Source: CAZKJL01 sp964553135
GTDB taxonomy: Bacteria; Patescibacteriota; Gracilibacteria; Peribacterales; Peribacteraceae
Length of the DNA stretch: 64,000 nucleotides
Assembly (NCBI GenBank): GCA_964553135.1
Contig: CAZKJL010000002.1
Span: forward strand, 372,001 to 436,000
Direction: 5' to 3'
Part shown: in pieces, positions 51,469-59,122 of the stretch
How the letters are laid out: each line of letters opens with the position of its first letter
Position numbering within the stretch: the stretch's first letter is position 1
Program-made: the position numbers and the translations under genes
Notes under the pieces: generated by a model
Told to the model about the DNA's origin: nothing
What the model saw: the letters and a program-made list of their open reading frames with translations, nothing else
The model's database searches: none

Positions 51469-52325
51469 TCGGCGAGTGCTTCGTTCTGGCGCTTCTTTGC
51501 GGTCACGGTATTTCTGATGAGACTGGCGACGGTGAGCGGGCCTACTCCGCCCGGTACGGGCGTGATGGCCGAGGCAATTTCTGACACCGCATCGAAGTCG
51601 ACGTCGCCGCAGAGTTTACCGTCCACGCGTGAGACGCCGATGTCGATAACGACGGCACCCTTCTTCACCATGTCTTTCGTGATCATTTTGGCTGAGCCGA
51701 CGGCGGCACACAGAATATCGGCCTGCTTTGTGATCTCGGCCAAGTTCTTGGTCTTGCTGTGGCACACCGTCACCGTGGCTCCGCGGTTCAGGAGCATCAC
51801 CGCGAGCGGTTTCCCGACGATGTTGCTGCGTCCGATGACGACCGCGTGCTTGCCCTCAATGTCGATCTTGTAGAACTTGAGCATTTCGATGACGCCGGAC
51901 GGTGTCGCGGGCGGTAGGTGCTCGAACTCCGTGGAGAGAAACATCTTTCCCAAGTTGTACGCACCAAACCCGTCCACGTCTTTTTTGGGGTTGATGGCAC
52001 GGATGACTTCAGGGACATGCTTACTGAGGTGCTTCGGGAGCGGCAGCTGCACGATGAACCCCGCGACGTCCGGATTCTCGTTGAGCTGCTCGATGGTCTC
52101 CATCAGCTTTTCGAGCGTGATCTTTTCATCCAAGTGCAGGTGCTGATGTCGCATGCCGACTGCCTCGCAGCTCTTCATTTTCTGGTTGATGTAGCTGCTG
52201 CTCGCAGGGTCGTTGCCGACTTGGACGACCACGAGTGCCGGGTCCAATTCTTTGATCTCCGCCTTCAAACTCTCAAGCAACCGTTCAGCGACGGGTTTGC
52301 CGGAGAGGAGAAGGGCTCTTTGCAT
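51465..52325 (-). CDS. folD: Bifunctional methylenetetrahydrofolate dehydrogenase/cyclohydrolase
   Basis: 286 residues, the standard length. Characteristic segments are SYINQKMKSCEAVGM (catalytic Lys), QLPLPKHL, PKKDVDGFG and the NADP-binding VVIGRSNIVGKPLAVMLLN, with the ending TPVPGGVGPLTVA. It interconverts one-carbon tetrahydrofolate forms, feeding purine and thymidylate synthesis. TAGGAT ends six bases before the ATG. tmk, another nucleotide gene, is immediately upstream. Confidence 0.96.
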   Translation of the reverse strand: MQRALLLSGKPVAERLLESLKAEIKELDPALVVVQVGNDPASSSYINQKMKSCEAVGMRHQHLHLDEKITLEKLMETIEQLNENPDVAGFIVQLPLPKHLSKHVPEVIRAINPKKDVDGFGAYNLGKMFLSTEFEHLPPATPSGVIEMLKFYKIDIEGKHAVVIGRSNIVGKPLAVMLLNRGATVTVCHSKTKNLAEITKQADILCAAVGSAKMITKDMVKKGAVVIDIGVSRVDGKLCGDVDFDAVSEIASAITPVPGGVGPLTVASLIRNTVTAKKRQNEALAD

Positions 52326-52394
52326 GTCTCTATCCTAGCGGCTTTATTGCCCCGAAGGGTAGATGTCGTTCGCAGTTCGTCAGCTGCGGGCGCC

Positions 52395-52976
52395 TCAGTG
52401 TGCAGCCTTCAAAATCTGCGCGGCAACCTCGCCTTTCTCCCCTCCGGTATCGATCATGATGGCCGACGGATCTTCGGCGGCGGCTTTTTCGTACAGGTCG
52501 TACACTTTCTTCTGGAACCTGTCGTTCTCAAAAACATCGAGCTGCGTGCGCTTCTGAATACGGTCCAAGCAGACGCGCAGCGGCGGCATGGCGAAGATGA
52601 GCACATCGGGTTCCACGAACGGCGTATTCACTTGGATGAGCCAATCGGGATCGAGCCCGAGAGCTTCGCCGTACACGAGTGTGGAAACGACGTACCGATC
52701 GGAAATGACGGTCTTCCCCGCGGCAAGTGCCGGTTTGATGACTTTTTCGATGTGCCACGCACGATCGGCGCAGAACAGCAGCTGCAACGCCGACGGAGAC
52801 TCGATGGTCTTGAGCTTGAGCTGTTCGCGAATGAATTTGCCGATGGAGCAATCCGTGGGCTCGGCGGTGAGCAGTACGTCCTCACCTTTGGCGCGCAGGG
52901 CTTCGGCAAGAAGCTTGCTGTGTGTGGTGGTTCCCGAACCGTCGGGGCCTTCGAGGACGATGAAACGACCTGGCAT
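52395..52976 (-). CDS. tmk: Thymidylate kinase with atypical P-loop
   Basis: 193 residues. The P-loop reads EGPDGSGTTTHSK, so the usual Walker A lysine is replaced by Thr, a variant known in some thymidylate kinase lineages. The DRY motif (SDRYVVSTLVYGEALGLD) and the lid segment are present. It phosphorylates dTMP to dTDP. TATACT lies six bases before the ATG. Co-oriented with folD (69-base gap). Confidence 0.93.
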   Translation of the reverse strand: MPGRFIVLEGPDGSGTTTHSKLLAEALRAKGEDVLLTAEPTDCSIGKFIREQLKLKTIESPSALQLLFCADRAWHIEKVIKPALAAGKTVISDRYVVSTLVYGEALGLDPDWLIQVNTPFVEPDVLIFAMPPLRVCLDRIQKRTQLDVFENDRFQKKVYDLYEKAAAEDPSAIMIDTGGEKGEVAAQILKAAH

Positions 52977-52991
52977 GGTGGGAGTATAGCG

Positions 52992-53082
52992 GGGGCGAGT
53001 GCGAAAGTGTCATAAGTGCCAGAAGTCCGAAAGTGTAACGAAGATACTTTCGCACTTACGAACTTCCGTACTTTCGCACTTC
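52992..53082. repeat. Short-word intergenic repeat, family A copy 3
   Basis: AGTGCGAAAGTG-type words on the left and ACTTTCGCACTT-type words on the right form a long imperfect hairpin with loop GTAACGAAGAT. The core AAGATACTTTCGCACTT matches the copy at 37352-37438. It separates tmk from a 63-residue gene. Confidence 0.7.
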
Positions 53083-53274
53083 TTAGATCCGCCCGATCAA
53101 ATCATTCAACGTATGCGTCAACCCCTTCACGACTCCCTTCAGCGGCATATCTTTGAGCGAGTACACCATCTGCGTGTTCTCCGGCTCGGTCTGGAAACCG
53201 ATGATGACGAATCCGGGCATGCCGATGCTTTTGAGGAATGCTTCGCACTGCTTCTGTACTTCTGCGGTGTTCAT
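53083..53274 (-). CDS. Small protein of unknown function, 63 residues
   Basis: Start placed at the ATG at 53274 (MNTAEVQKQCEAFLKSIGMPGFVIIGFQ). An earlier in-frame start lies inside the repeat and gives a Pro-rich, unlikely N-terminus. It reads as one helix, a beta-hairpin and a final helix, with no membrane segment. Downstream of and co-oriented with groEL, separated by a family B repeat. Family not recognised. Confidence 0.6.
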   Translation of the reverse strand: MNTAEVQKQCEAFLKSIGMPGFVIIGFQTEPENTQMVYSLKDMPLKGVVKGLTHTLNDLIGRI

Positions 53275-53367
53275 GGGAAGGTTGGGTACGTCAGGTAGGT
53301 TCGGACAGGTGTGGTAGGGAGGAGGGAGATACACATCTCACCTTCCTCACCTACCAAACCTTGCTCT
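53275..53367. repeat. Short-word intergenic repeat, family B copy 2
   Basis: Built of GGAAGGTTGGG, CAGGTAGGTTCGG and ACAGGTGTGGTAGG words with complementary CTCACCTTCCTCACCTACC words on the right. Same vocabulary and hairpin form as 33287-33384. Lies between groEL and the 63-residue gene. Confidence 0.65.
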
Positions 53368-55011
53368 TTAGAAATCCATTCCTCCCATGCCTCCGCCTCC
53401 CGGCATCTGCGGCATGGCGGGTGCGTCCTTCTTGGGCGCGTCCACGATGCCCACCTCGATGGTGAGGAACATGGCGGCGACGGAAGCGGCGTTCTGGAGT
53501 GCGGAGCGCGTGACCTTCTTGGGGTCGATGACGCCCGCGGCAACGAGGTCTTCCACTTTCTCGGTGACGACGTTGTAGCCCATCTTGCTGTCCTTGGCTT
53601 GCTTCACGTCGGCAACGATCACGAGGCCCTCGAGACCTGCGTTGTTCGCAATGTTGCGGAGAGGGTAGGGGAGCGACATCTTCACGATATCGATGCCGAT
53701 CTGCTCGTCTTCGTTGGCGCCCTTCACTTTGTCGAGAGACTTGAGAGCGTGGATGAGAGCGGAGCCTCCACCGGCGACGATGCCTTCCTCGGCTGCGGCG
53801 CGCGTGGCGGAGAGAGCGTCCTCCACACGGTGCTGGAGTTCCTTCTGTTCGAGTTCCGTAGCGGCACCGACTTTGATGACCGAGACACCGTCGGACAGTT
53901 TGCCGAGGCGCTCCTGGAGCTTATCGCGGTCGAAGTCGCTCTTGGTCTGTTCGATGCCCATTTTGATTTCATCGATGCGGGCCTGGATCTCCTTCTTGGA
54001 GCCGGCGCCGTCCACGATGAGCGTGTTGTCTTTGCCGATGACGATGCGGCCCGCGCGGCCGAGATCATCGACTTTCGCATTCTCGAGCTTGAGGCCGACT
54101 TCCTCGCTGATGACGCGTCCACCCGTGAGAATGGCGATGTCCTTGAGCATGTCCTTGCGGCGGTCGCCGAAGGCCGGGGCTTTCACCACGACTGCGGTGA
54201 ACGATCCGCGGATTTTGTTGAGGATGAGCGTGGGGAGTGCGTCGCCTTCCACCGTTTCGGCGATGATGACGAGTTCCTTGCGTCCCTTTTGGGCGATGCC
54301 TTCGAGGAGCGGCAAGATTTCTTGGACCGATGTGATCTTTTTATCGGTGATGAGGATGTACGCATCTTGGAAGATGGCTTCCATGCGGTTCGTGTCCGTC
54401 ACGAAGTACGGAGAGATGTAGCCGGAATCGAACTGCATTCCTTCCACGTGCTCTTTCTCGAGTCCCATCGTCTGGCCTGCTTCCACGGTCACGACGGCGT
54501 TGGCACCGGCGTGAGCCATGACATCGGCGATGATCTCACCGACGCTTGCGTCCTGTGCCGAAATCGTTGCGACGGCGGCGAACTGTTCCTTGGTGGAGAT
54601 GGGCTTCTTCTGCTTCTCCAGGTCGGCAACCACGGCCTCGACGGCCTTCATGATGCCGTTCTTCATGGAGATTGCGTTGGCTCCCGCGGTGAGGAACTTC
54701 AGTCCTTCGCTGATCATGCCTTCGGCGAGAACCGTTGCGGTCGTGGTTCCGTCACCGGCGGCGTCGTTCGTTTTCGTCGCGGCTTCCTTCACGAGCTGAG
54801 CGCCCATGTTTTCCCAGGCGTCCTCCAGTTCGATTTCCTTGGCGACGGTGACGCCGTCTTTCGTGACGGTGGGTGCGCCGTAGCTTCTGGCGATGAGTGC
54901 GTTGCGGCCGTTGGGGCCCATCGTGACGCGGACAGCATCGGCGAGCTTCTTGATTCCTTTGACGATTTTTTGGCGGGAATCGTCTCCGAAGGTGAGCAAT
55001 TTTGCAGACAT
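53368..55011 (-). CDS. groEL: Chaperonin GroEL
   Basis: 547 residues, standard length, starting MSAKLLTFGDDSRQKI. ATP-binding DGVTVAKEI and DAAGDGTTTATVLA segments, the apical GYISPYF substrate-binding edge and a C-terminal GGM-type tail (GGGGMGGMDF) are all present. With GroES it folds proteins in an ATP-driven cage. It follows groES after 50 bases that are filled with short tandem words (GTGAAAAAT type). Confidence 0.98.
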   Translation of the reverse strand: MSAKLLTFGDDSRQKIVKGIKKLADAVRVTMGPNGRNALIARSYGAPTVTKDGVTVAKEIELEDAWENMGAQLVKEAATKTNDAAGDGTTTATVLAEGMISEGLKFLTAGANAISMKNGIMKAVEAVVADLEKQKKPISTKEQFAAVATISAQDASVGEIIADVMAHAGANAVVTVEAGQTMGLEKEHVEGMQFDSGYISPYFVTDTNRMEAIFQDAYILITDKKITSVQEILPLLEGIAQKGRKELVIIAETVEGDALPTLILNKIRGSFTAVVVKAPAFGDRRKDMLKDIAILTGGRVISEEVGLKLENAKVDDLGRAGRIVIGKDNTLIVDGAGSKKEIQARIDEIKMGIEQTKSDFDRDKLQERLGKLSDGVSVIKVGAATELEQKELQHRVEDALSATRAAAEEGIVAGGGSALIHALKSLDKVKGANEDEQIGIDIVKMSLPYPLRNIANNAGLEGLVIVADVKQAKDSKMGYNVVTEKVEDLVAAGVIDPKKVTRSALQNAASVAAMFLTIEVGIVDAPKKDAPAMPQMPGGGGMGGMDF

Positions 55012-55061
55012 GAGTATGAGAGGTTAAAAGTTAAGAGTGAAAAATGAAAAATGACGAGAGA

Positions 55062-55424
55062 CTATTTTGTGACGATGCCCAAGACGGAATCGAGATGAAG
55101 AACTTTCAGTTCAACGTCCATTCCGATTTTGTTTTTTACTTTGAGATCATCGCCCGCGTAGCGGCCGAAGAGAACCACGTCGCCGATCTTGAGGTACTTG
55201 TGCGGATCGGGCGACAGAATGCCTTTGTCGTTCATGATGCCGCCTTTGCCCATGGCGATGACGACGCCCTCTTGCGGCTTCTCCTTATTGGCCGACTCGG
55301 CGATGATGATGCCGGAAGCGGTGACCGTCTCGCCCTTTTCGATCGGGTGAACGAGGACTCGGTCGCTGAGCGGTTCGATTTTGATCGACAAATCATTCGG
55401 ATTCACAGCGGATTTGTTGGACAT
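55062..55424 (-). CDS. groES: Co-chaperonin GroES
   Basis: 120 residues, slightly longer than usual because of about 12 extra N-terminal residues and loops. The mobile loop and roof segments (PLSDRVLVHPIEKGE, GIIIAESANKEKPQEGVVIAMG, GDVVLFGRYAGDD) are recognisable. It caps GroEL. First gene of the groESL operon, with a promoter overlapped by a CIRCE-like element, and one of few genes here with a real leader (about 31 bases). Confidence 0.96.
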   Translation of the reverse strand: MSNKSAVNPNDLSIKIEPLSDRVLVHPIEKGETVTASGIIIAESANKEKPQEGVVIAMGKGGIMNDKGILSPDPHKYLKIGDVVLFGRYAGDDLKVKNKIGMDVELKVLHLDSVLGIVTK

Positions 55425-55449
55425 GGGAGTATGGGAAATTTTAAAAGCG

Positions 55450-55489
55450 TTATCAGTCCGAAGTATAGAGTGATAATTTCAGACGTCAA
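55450..55489 (-). promoter_or_regulatory. groESL promoter with CIRCE-like HrcA operator
   Basis: Minus strand -35 TTGACG (55484-55489), a 16-base spacer and -10 TATACT (55462-55467). Overlapping it, TTATCAGTC (55450-55458), nine bases, GAGTGATAA (55468-55476). The CIRCE consensus is TTAGCACTC-N9-GAGTGCTAA, so 15 of 18 arm bases match and the spacing is exact. Confidence 0.75.
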
Positions 55490-55500
55490 GATTCCCATTC

Positions 55501-56241
55501 TTACTTCGTTGTTTTCTCCACACTCGCGGTTTGCATCTTGAATTCCGGCAAAGATTGCAGCTTTGCCTTGAGGTCCGCATCGCACTCCTCATCGCTGGTC
55601 CAATACGCCCTGGCGGTTTTCACCATGTCCGTGTGGTCGGCGCTCGACAGCGTTACCGGAACGCTTCCCGATGCGATGCCCAGTTGGTTCGCCTCCATCT
55701 CGGCTTTGAGCGCCAGCATGAGTGCAGGGAGCTCCTTCGGGTACAGCGCCACGGCGAGGACCATCGCTTCCGCATGCGGTTGCTTCTGCGTTGGGAGTTG
55801 CGCGATGAGTGTTCTGAGCCCCTTGGCATCGACGTTCTGTTTGGTCGGCAAATTCATGAGCAGCCTTGCGATCGTTGTCTTGTCCATTCCCTTCACCACT
55901 TCGGCGACGGAGTTGCGCAGCTCACTGCGCTCGATGTCATTCATGTGGCTTTCCGACGGAGCACCTGCGGCCATGCCGGCTGCCGCAAGCAATGAAGCAT
56001 CGATCTTTGCAGGAGCCGGAGTCGGTGCGGACGCGCTCTTCGTGAGCATCGCCGTGGTGGCGGCTGCGGGTTTGCTGTTTTCTTTCGTGGCTTTGGCAGG
56101 GGAGCGGAATGCCATGAGTGACCCGACGCTCGTCACCGCAAGACCGCTCAGCAAGCCCACGGTCAGCATCGCATTTCTGCCCGAAAGGCTCGGCCTTCGG
56201 AGAGAAGGCAGAGTGAGCGCGGAAGATTCCGGCACATGCAT
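55501..56241 (-). CDS. Membrane-anchored helical protein of unknown function
   Basis: 246 residues. A short N-terminal cytoplasmic piece, one membrane helix at about 24-44, an Ala/Pro/Lys-rich linker (about 48-85) and an outer domain of amphipathic helices (about 95-215), including DIERSELRNSVAEVVKGM. Two acidic residues and a Cys occur near YWTSDEECD. Family not recognised. TAGCAT lies about ten bases upstream of the start. Confidence 0.7.
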   Translation of the reverse strand: MHVPESSALTLPSLRRPSLSGRNAMLTVGLLSGLAVTSVGSLMAFRSPAKATKENSKPAAATTAMLTKSASAPTPAPAKIDASLLAAAGMAAGAPSESHMNDIERSELRNSVAEVVKGMDKTTIARLLMNLPTKQNVDAKGLRTLIAQLPTQKQPHAEAMVLAVALYPKELPALMLALKAEMEANQLGIASGSVPVTLSSADHTDMVKTARAYWTSDEECDADLKAKLQSLPEFKMQTASVEKTTK

Positions 56242-56321
56242 AATAAATTCAATGCTAGCGTCTTTCGTCCCACACTCAAGCTTTTGAATGTGACACGGTG
56301 AAACGGCGCATCAGGCTGCGG

Positions 56322-56747
56322 TCAGTTCGCGTTGGCCAAACACTCCTGCAGCTCCGAACTCTGCGTCCATCCGCAGCTGCCGCTCGTCTGCTTCTCGCAA
56401 CGTGCGGTTTGGTAGCAGGCATAAGCCGCGGTCCAAATGCAGGTGCTGACGACCGGCTCATCGTCTTCATTGGAACAGATTTGTCCGCTGCATCCGCCGA
56501 TCATGCAACCGGGACCCTCGTATGCCTGCGCCCCGCTCGACGTCGAAGACGACGAGAGAGATGCAGAACGAGAAGAAGAATCGGAAGAAGGCGAGCTCGC
56601 ATCATTCGTCGACGACGAATATGAAGATGATGAAGATCTGAACGGATTGTTTGCATCATCACCGCCGGGAGAGGCGTCACAGGCCGTGAGCGCCAGAAGA
56701 AGGATAAGAATCGGAACAAAGGGGAGAAAAAGGCGCTTGAGAACCAT
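56322..56747 (-). CDS. Poly-Ser lipoprotein with eight-cysteine-cluster domain
   Basis: 141 residues from the ATG at 56747. Signal peptide ending in LALTAC, a lipobox with the acylated Cys near residue 23. A Ser/Asp-rich linker (about 24-75) leads to a C-terminal domain with exactly eight cysteines in the order GPGC, GGC, QIC, STC, YAC, ARC, GSC, QEC. That spacing matches the eight-cysteine-cluster family (GGCSGQ.C, CGWT). The function is unknown in the family. It should be tethered to the outer face of the membrane. Confidence 0.82.
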   Translation of the reverse strand: MVLKRLFLPFVPILILLLALTACDASPGGDDANNPFRSSSSSYSSSTNDASSPSSDSSSRSASLSSSSTSSGAQAYEGPGCMIGGCSGQICSNEDDEPVVSTCIWTAAYACYQTARCEKQTSGSCGWTQSSELQECLANAN

Positions 56748-56844
56748 GAGTAGTGGGGGAGATACTGATATAACGGATGAACTCGAAAAAGGTGACAAGA
56801 TTTCTTTGTTCTGTTATTTCTGGAGCTCCTCCACCCAGGAAATT

Positions 56845-57276
56845 ATGAAGAAAAGTATTCTGGATTCGATTCCAACAGCTTGTGTAATTGTTGCATTTGC
56901 AACACTCGCATTTATCGGGCTTGCACAGTTTGGTAGTGAAATGTCGCAAATCGGAGCAAGAGACGGCATAGATTTTATTTGGCAATTGATAGGGTTCACA
57001 TTTGTTTTGGCAGCACTTTCTTTGAATATTGATATAGGCCGGTTTTCAAAAGAAGAACGCAAATCGTACGAAAGAATAGGTGGCATCTTTTTTCTATCAG
57101 GATTTTTAATGTTTGTAGCATTTGGACTGATGGCTCCGTACTTTTCTCATAAAGAATTTATGTTTTATGTTTGGATGATGAAATTTGGATCAGTGATGTT
57201 TCTTTTTGCCATCTTACTTCTGTGTATTGGGATGAGTGCTATGGCAGGTCATTCAATAAGGAAAATCTTTCGTTAG
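56845..57276 (+). CDS. AT-rich four-helix membrane protein, probably acquired
   Basis: 143 residues from the ATG at 56845 (MKKSILDS), preceded by AGGA five bases upstream, one of the few Shine-Dalgarno-like sites in the window. Four hydrophobic helices (about 9-31, 45-65, 80-100 and 112-135). The base composition is clearly lower in G+C than in the genes around it, with codons ending mostly in A or T. This suggests recent horizontal transfer. No family is recognised. Confidence 0.7.
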   Translation: MKKSILDSIPTACVIVAFATLAFIGLAQFGSEMSQIGARDGIDFIWQLIGFTFVLAALSLNIDIGRFSKEERKSYERIGGIFFLSGFLMFVAFGLMAPYFSHKEFMFYVWMMKFGSVMFLFAILLLCIGMSAMAGHSIRKIFR

Positions 57277-57305
57277 TTGACATATCTACTAAATAGTGAT
57301 ATTTA
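57277..57305 (+). promoter_or_regulatory. Promoter of the GGDEF-like gene
   Basis: Consensus -35 TTGACA (57277-57282), a 17-base spacer and -10 TATTTA (57300-57305). The ATG at 57314 is eight bases on. Strong -35, leaderless layout. Confidence 0.7.
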
Positions 57306-57313
57306 TAGATGTG

Positions 57314-58558
57314 ATGAATTCTGAACCAAGGACCGCACAGGCCCCCGATTTGCATGATATCCATGCGCGTCTTCGTGAACTCCATGCACAGGAGTATCCA
57401 AACGGAGCACCGCACTTGTACGAGCAACTCCTGCCCAGGCTTCCGTCGTACATCAGCGCGCTTGTCCGCAGAAAGCTGGATCTCTTGGTCCGCTACGAAC
57501 TCGGCCGCGGAACGATCAAAACGAATTCCTCGGGACAGATCGTCCTGCGTCGCGAGGATACCGATCGCTCGCATGCGGATCTGACGCAGGACGAAAAAAG
57601 CGCACTCGCGATGTTTCTGAATCCGCAGGTGCTGCGCGCCTATTTGGACGTGGGACGCGACTCGGCACTGAGCAATGACGGACACTCCATCGTACATTTC
57701 GATACGCAGCCGCCCGTGGTGGCGAACAATCTCATCTCCGTCGCGGCGAGCGAGAATCCCGAAAGACTCGAGCGCATGGGTTGCGTATTCTTCGATGTCG
57801 ACGGCACCAAGACGCTCGTGGACTGTACGAGCCACGCTCACACCGGAAAATACTTGGAGGCGCTCGCGGAGTTCTTGTCCAAGCTGGAGCCCATGCGGGA
57901 GTGGCTGAAGGAACGCAAGCTGAAGGGCGATGCGTACACCGTGGCGGGGGACGAGTTCATCGTCGTGCTGCGGTCCAACGACTTGCCGCTCGATAAGGCC
58001 ACGCTGGATGAATTTGCCGTGCAAGTCCAGAAGGCGATTGCCGCCGATGCCAAGCTCAACTCCTTCATCACGTTCGATGACGATGACTTCGTCATGGAGT
58101 ACGACGAATGGACCGATGAAGATCGTGCACGGTACAAGGCGGACAAGGAGTCCATGAGCGGCAGAATGCGGGCGTCACGCGAGAAGTTGCCCGAGAAGTT
58201 CGTGCCGTCCGTCAGTTCCGGTTCAGCCACCTTTATGGAGGCCCTGCGAGAAGCGTTGTCCCCGGACACCGAAACGGCCAAGACGCTGGAGGACGTGGGC
58301 ATCGACGCATTCCGCTTGATGGTCGCCAGGGCCGATGCACGCCTCAAGGAAGACAAGGTGAAGTTCCGCGCCACCATGGAGGACCCCAAGTGGAAGGCGT
58401 TCTTGCTGCGCAATTCGGAGAACCGTCGCTTGCAGAATGAGAACGATGAACTCCGGCAGCAGAACTTGGTGCTGCAGTACGAGGTGGAACTGCTCAGGCG
58501 CAGGATTCTGGATAAGGACGCACTCATCGCCAAGTATGAAGCCAACATGTTGGCCTAA
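57314..58558 (+). CDS. Cytosolic GGDEF-like (diguanylate cyclase-type) protein with variant active site
   Basis: 414 residues from the ATG at 57314; a GTG 18 bases upstream is less likely given the promoter. An N-terminal helical domain (about 1-145) precedes a GGDEF-fold domain (about 155-350): FFDVDGTK (160-167, metal Asp), AGDEF (211-215) in place of GGDEF, SSGSATF, and ADARLKEDK at the end, equivalent to the AD.ALY.AK motif. A long acidic insertion (DDDDFVMEYDEWTDED) sits before SSGSATF. A C-terminal coiled coil (about 370-410) may mediate dimers. There is no membrane helix. Some AGDEF proteins keep cyclase activity, so the enzyme may be active or a degenerate receptor. Confidence 0.75.
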   Translation: MNSEPRTAQAPDLHDIHARLRELHAQEYPNGAPHLYEQLLPRLPSYISALVRRKLDLLVRYELGRGTIKTNSSGQIVLRREDTDRSHADLTQDEKSALAMFLNPQVLRAYLDVGRDSALSNDGHSIVHFDTQPPVVANNLISVAASENPERLERMGCVFFDVDGTKTLVDCTSHAHTGKYLEALAEFLSKLEPMREWLKERKLKGDAYTVAGDEFIVVLRSNDLPLDKATLDEFAVQVQKAIAADAKLNSFITFDDDDFVMEYDEWTDEDRARYKADKESMSGRMRASREKLPEKFVPSVSSGSATFMEALREALSPDTETAKTLEDVGIDAFRLMVARADARLKEDKVKFRATMEDPKWKAFLLRNSENRRLQNENDELRQQNLVLQYEVELLRRRILDKDALIAKYEANMLA

Positions 58559-58570
58559 AAAATCACCCAA

Positions 58571-58604
58571 ATACTTGACTAATGCTTGATAGATCAAGTA
58601 TCAT
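58571..58604 (+). promoter_or_regulatory. marR promoter overlapped by an inverted-repeat operator
   Basis: -35 TTGACT (58575-58580) and -10 TATCAT (58599-58604) with an 18-base spacer. CTTGATAGATCAAG (58585-58598) is a palindrome, and ATACTTGA (58571-58578) is the inverse of TCAAGTAT (58594-58601). A MarR dimer binding here would block the promoter. Confidence 0.65.
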
Positions 58605-58610
58605 TCACGC

Positions 58611-59039
58611 ATGACACACCTCACTCCATCCCTTAAGCTTTTCATCAGCATGGCGAAGGCGCAGGCCATTCTCACCAGAAAGTTCGACAACGGACTCAAT
58701 GGTTTGAGTTTGAGCGACTTTATGATCTTGTATTATTTGAGCCAAGCGCCGAACCAAACCATGCGGCGCGTGGACCTGGCCGAGAGAATCGGCCTGACCG
58801 CATCGGGCGTGACGCGCCTGCTTGCACCGATGGAGAAAATCGGACTCGTTCGACGTGAAGCGAACCCCAACGACGCTCGCGTGAGTAACGTGGTGCTCGC
58901 CTCCGGCGGCAAACAGAAACTCAAGGACTCCATGGACCATGCCGAAGTGCTGTCCGAGGATCTGCTTCCGTCGATGAACGCCAAAAAGGCCGAGGAGTTT
59001 GCAAGCTTTCTGTCGAACCTTGGCGGTGTGATGGGGTAA
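58611..59039 (+). CDS. MarR-family transcriptional regulator
   Basis: 142 residues with a winged helix-turn-helix (about 45-110): GLSLSDFMILYYLSQ, then the recognition helix region RVDLAERIGLTASGVTRLLAPME and the wing NPNDARVSNVVLA. Flanking helices form the dimer interface. The ATG follows the -10 by six bases. The operator-like palindrome over its promoter implies autoregulation. No divergent efflux or detoxification gene is next to it, so its targets are unknown. Confidence 0.9.
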   Translation: MTHLTPSLKLFISMAKAQAILTRKFDNGLNGLSLSDFMILYYLSQAPNQTMRRVDLAERIGLTASGVTRLLAPMEKIGLVRREANPNDARVSNVVLASGGKQKLKDSMDHAEVLSEDLLPSMNAKKAEEFASFLSNLGGVMG

Positions 59040-59040
59040 G

Positions 59041-59122
59041 GCCCTTCGACTTCGCTCAGGGTCATTCGACTGGATAAGATGGCCCGAGCACCGAAGTGCG
59101 AGGACCATGAGCTAGTCGAATG
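59041..59122. repeat. Hairpin element next to tRNA-Leu, with REP-like CCCTTCGAC motif
   Basis: A small inverted repeat CCCTTCGACTTCGCTCAGGG (59042-59061) is followed by perfect nine-base arms CATTCGACT (59063-59071) and AGTCGAATG (59114-59122) enclosing GAGCACCGAAGTGC. The right arm runs into the encoded CCA of the tRNA. It may end transcription of marR and of the tRNA. Confidence 0.6.

Noticed and set aside
53311..55047. Long open frame (578 residues) on the plus strand opposite groEL
   Set aside because: It is antisense to a certain gene and its translation is low-complexity and His/Asp/Gly-rich. GC-rich coding sequence often leaves such frames open.
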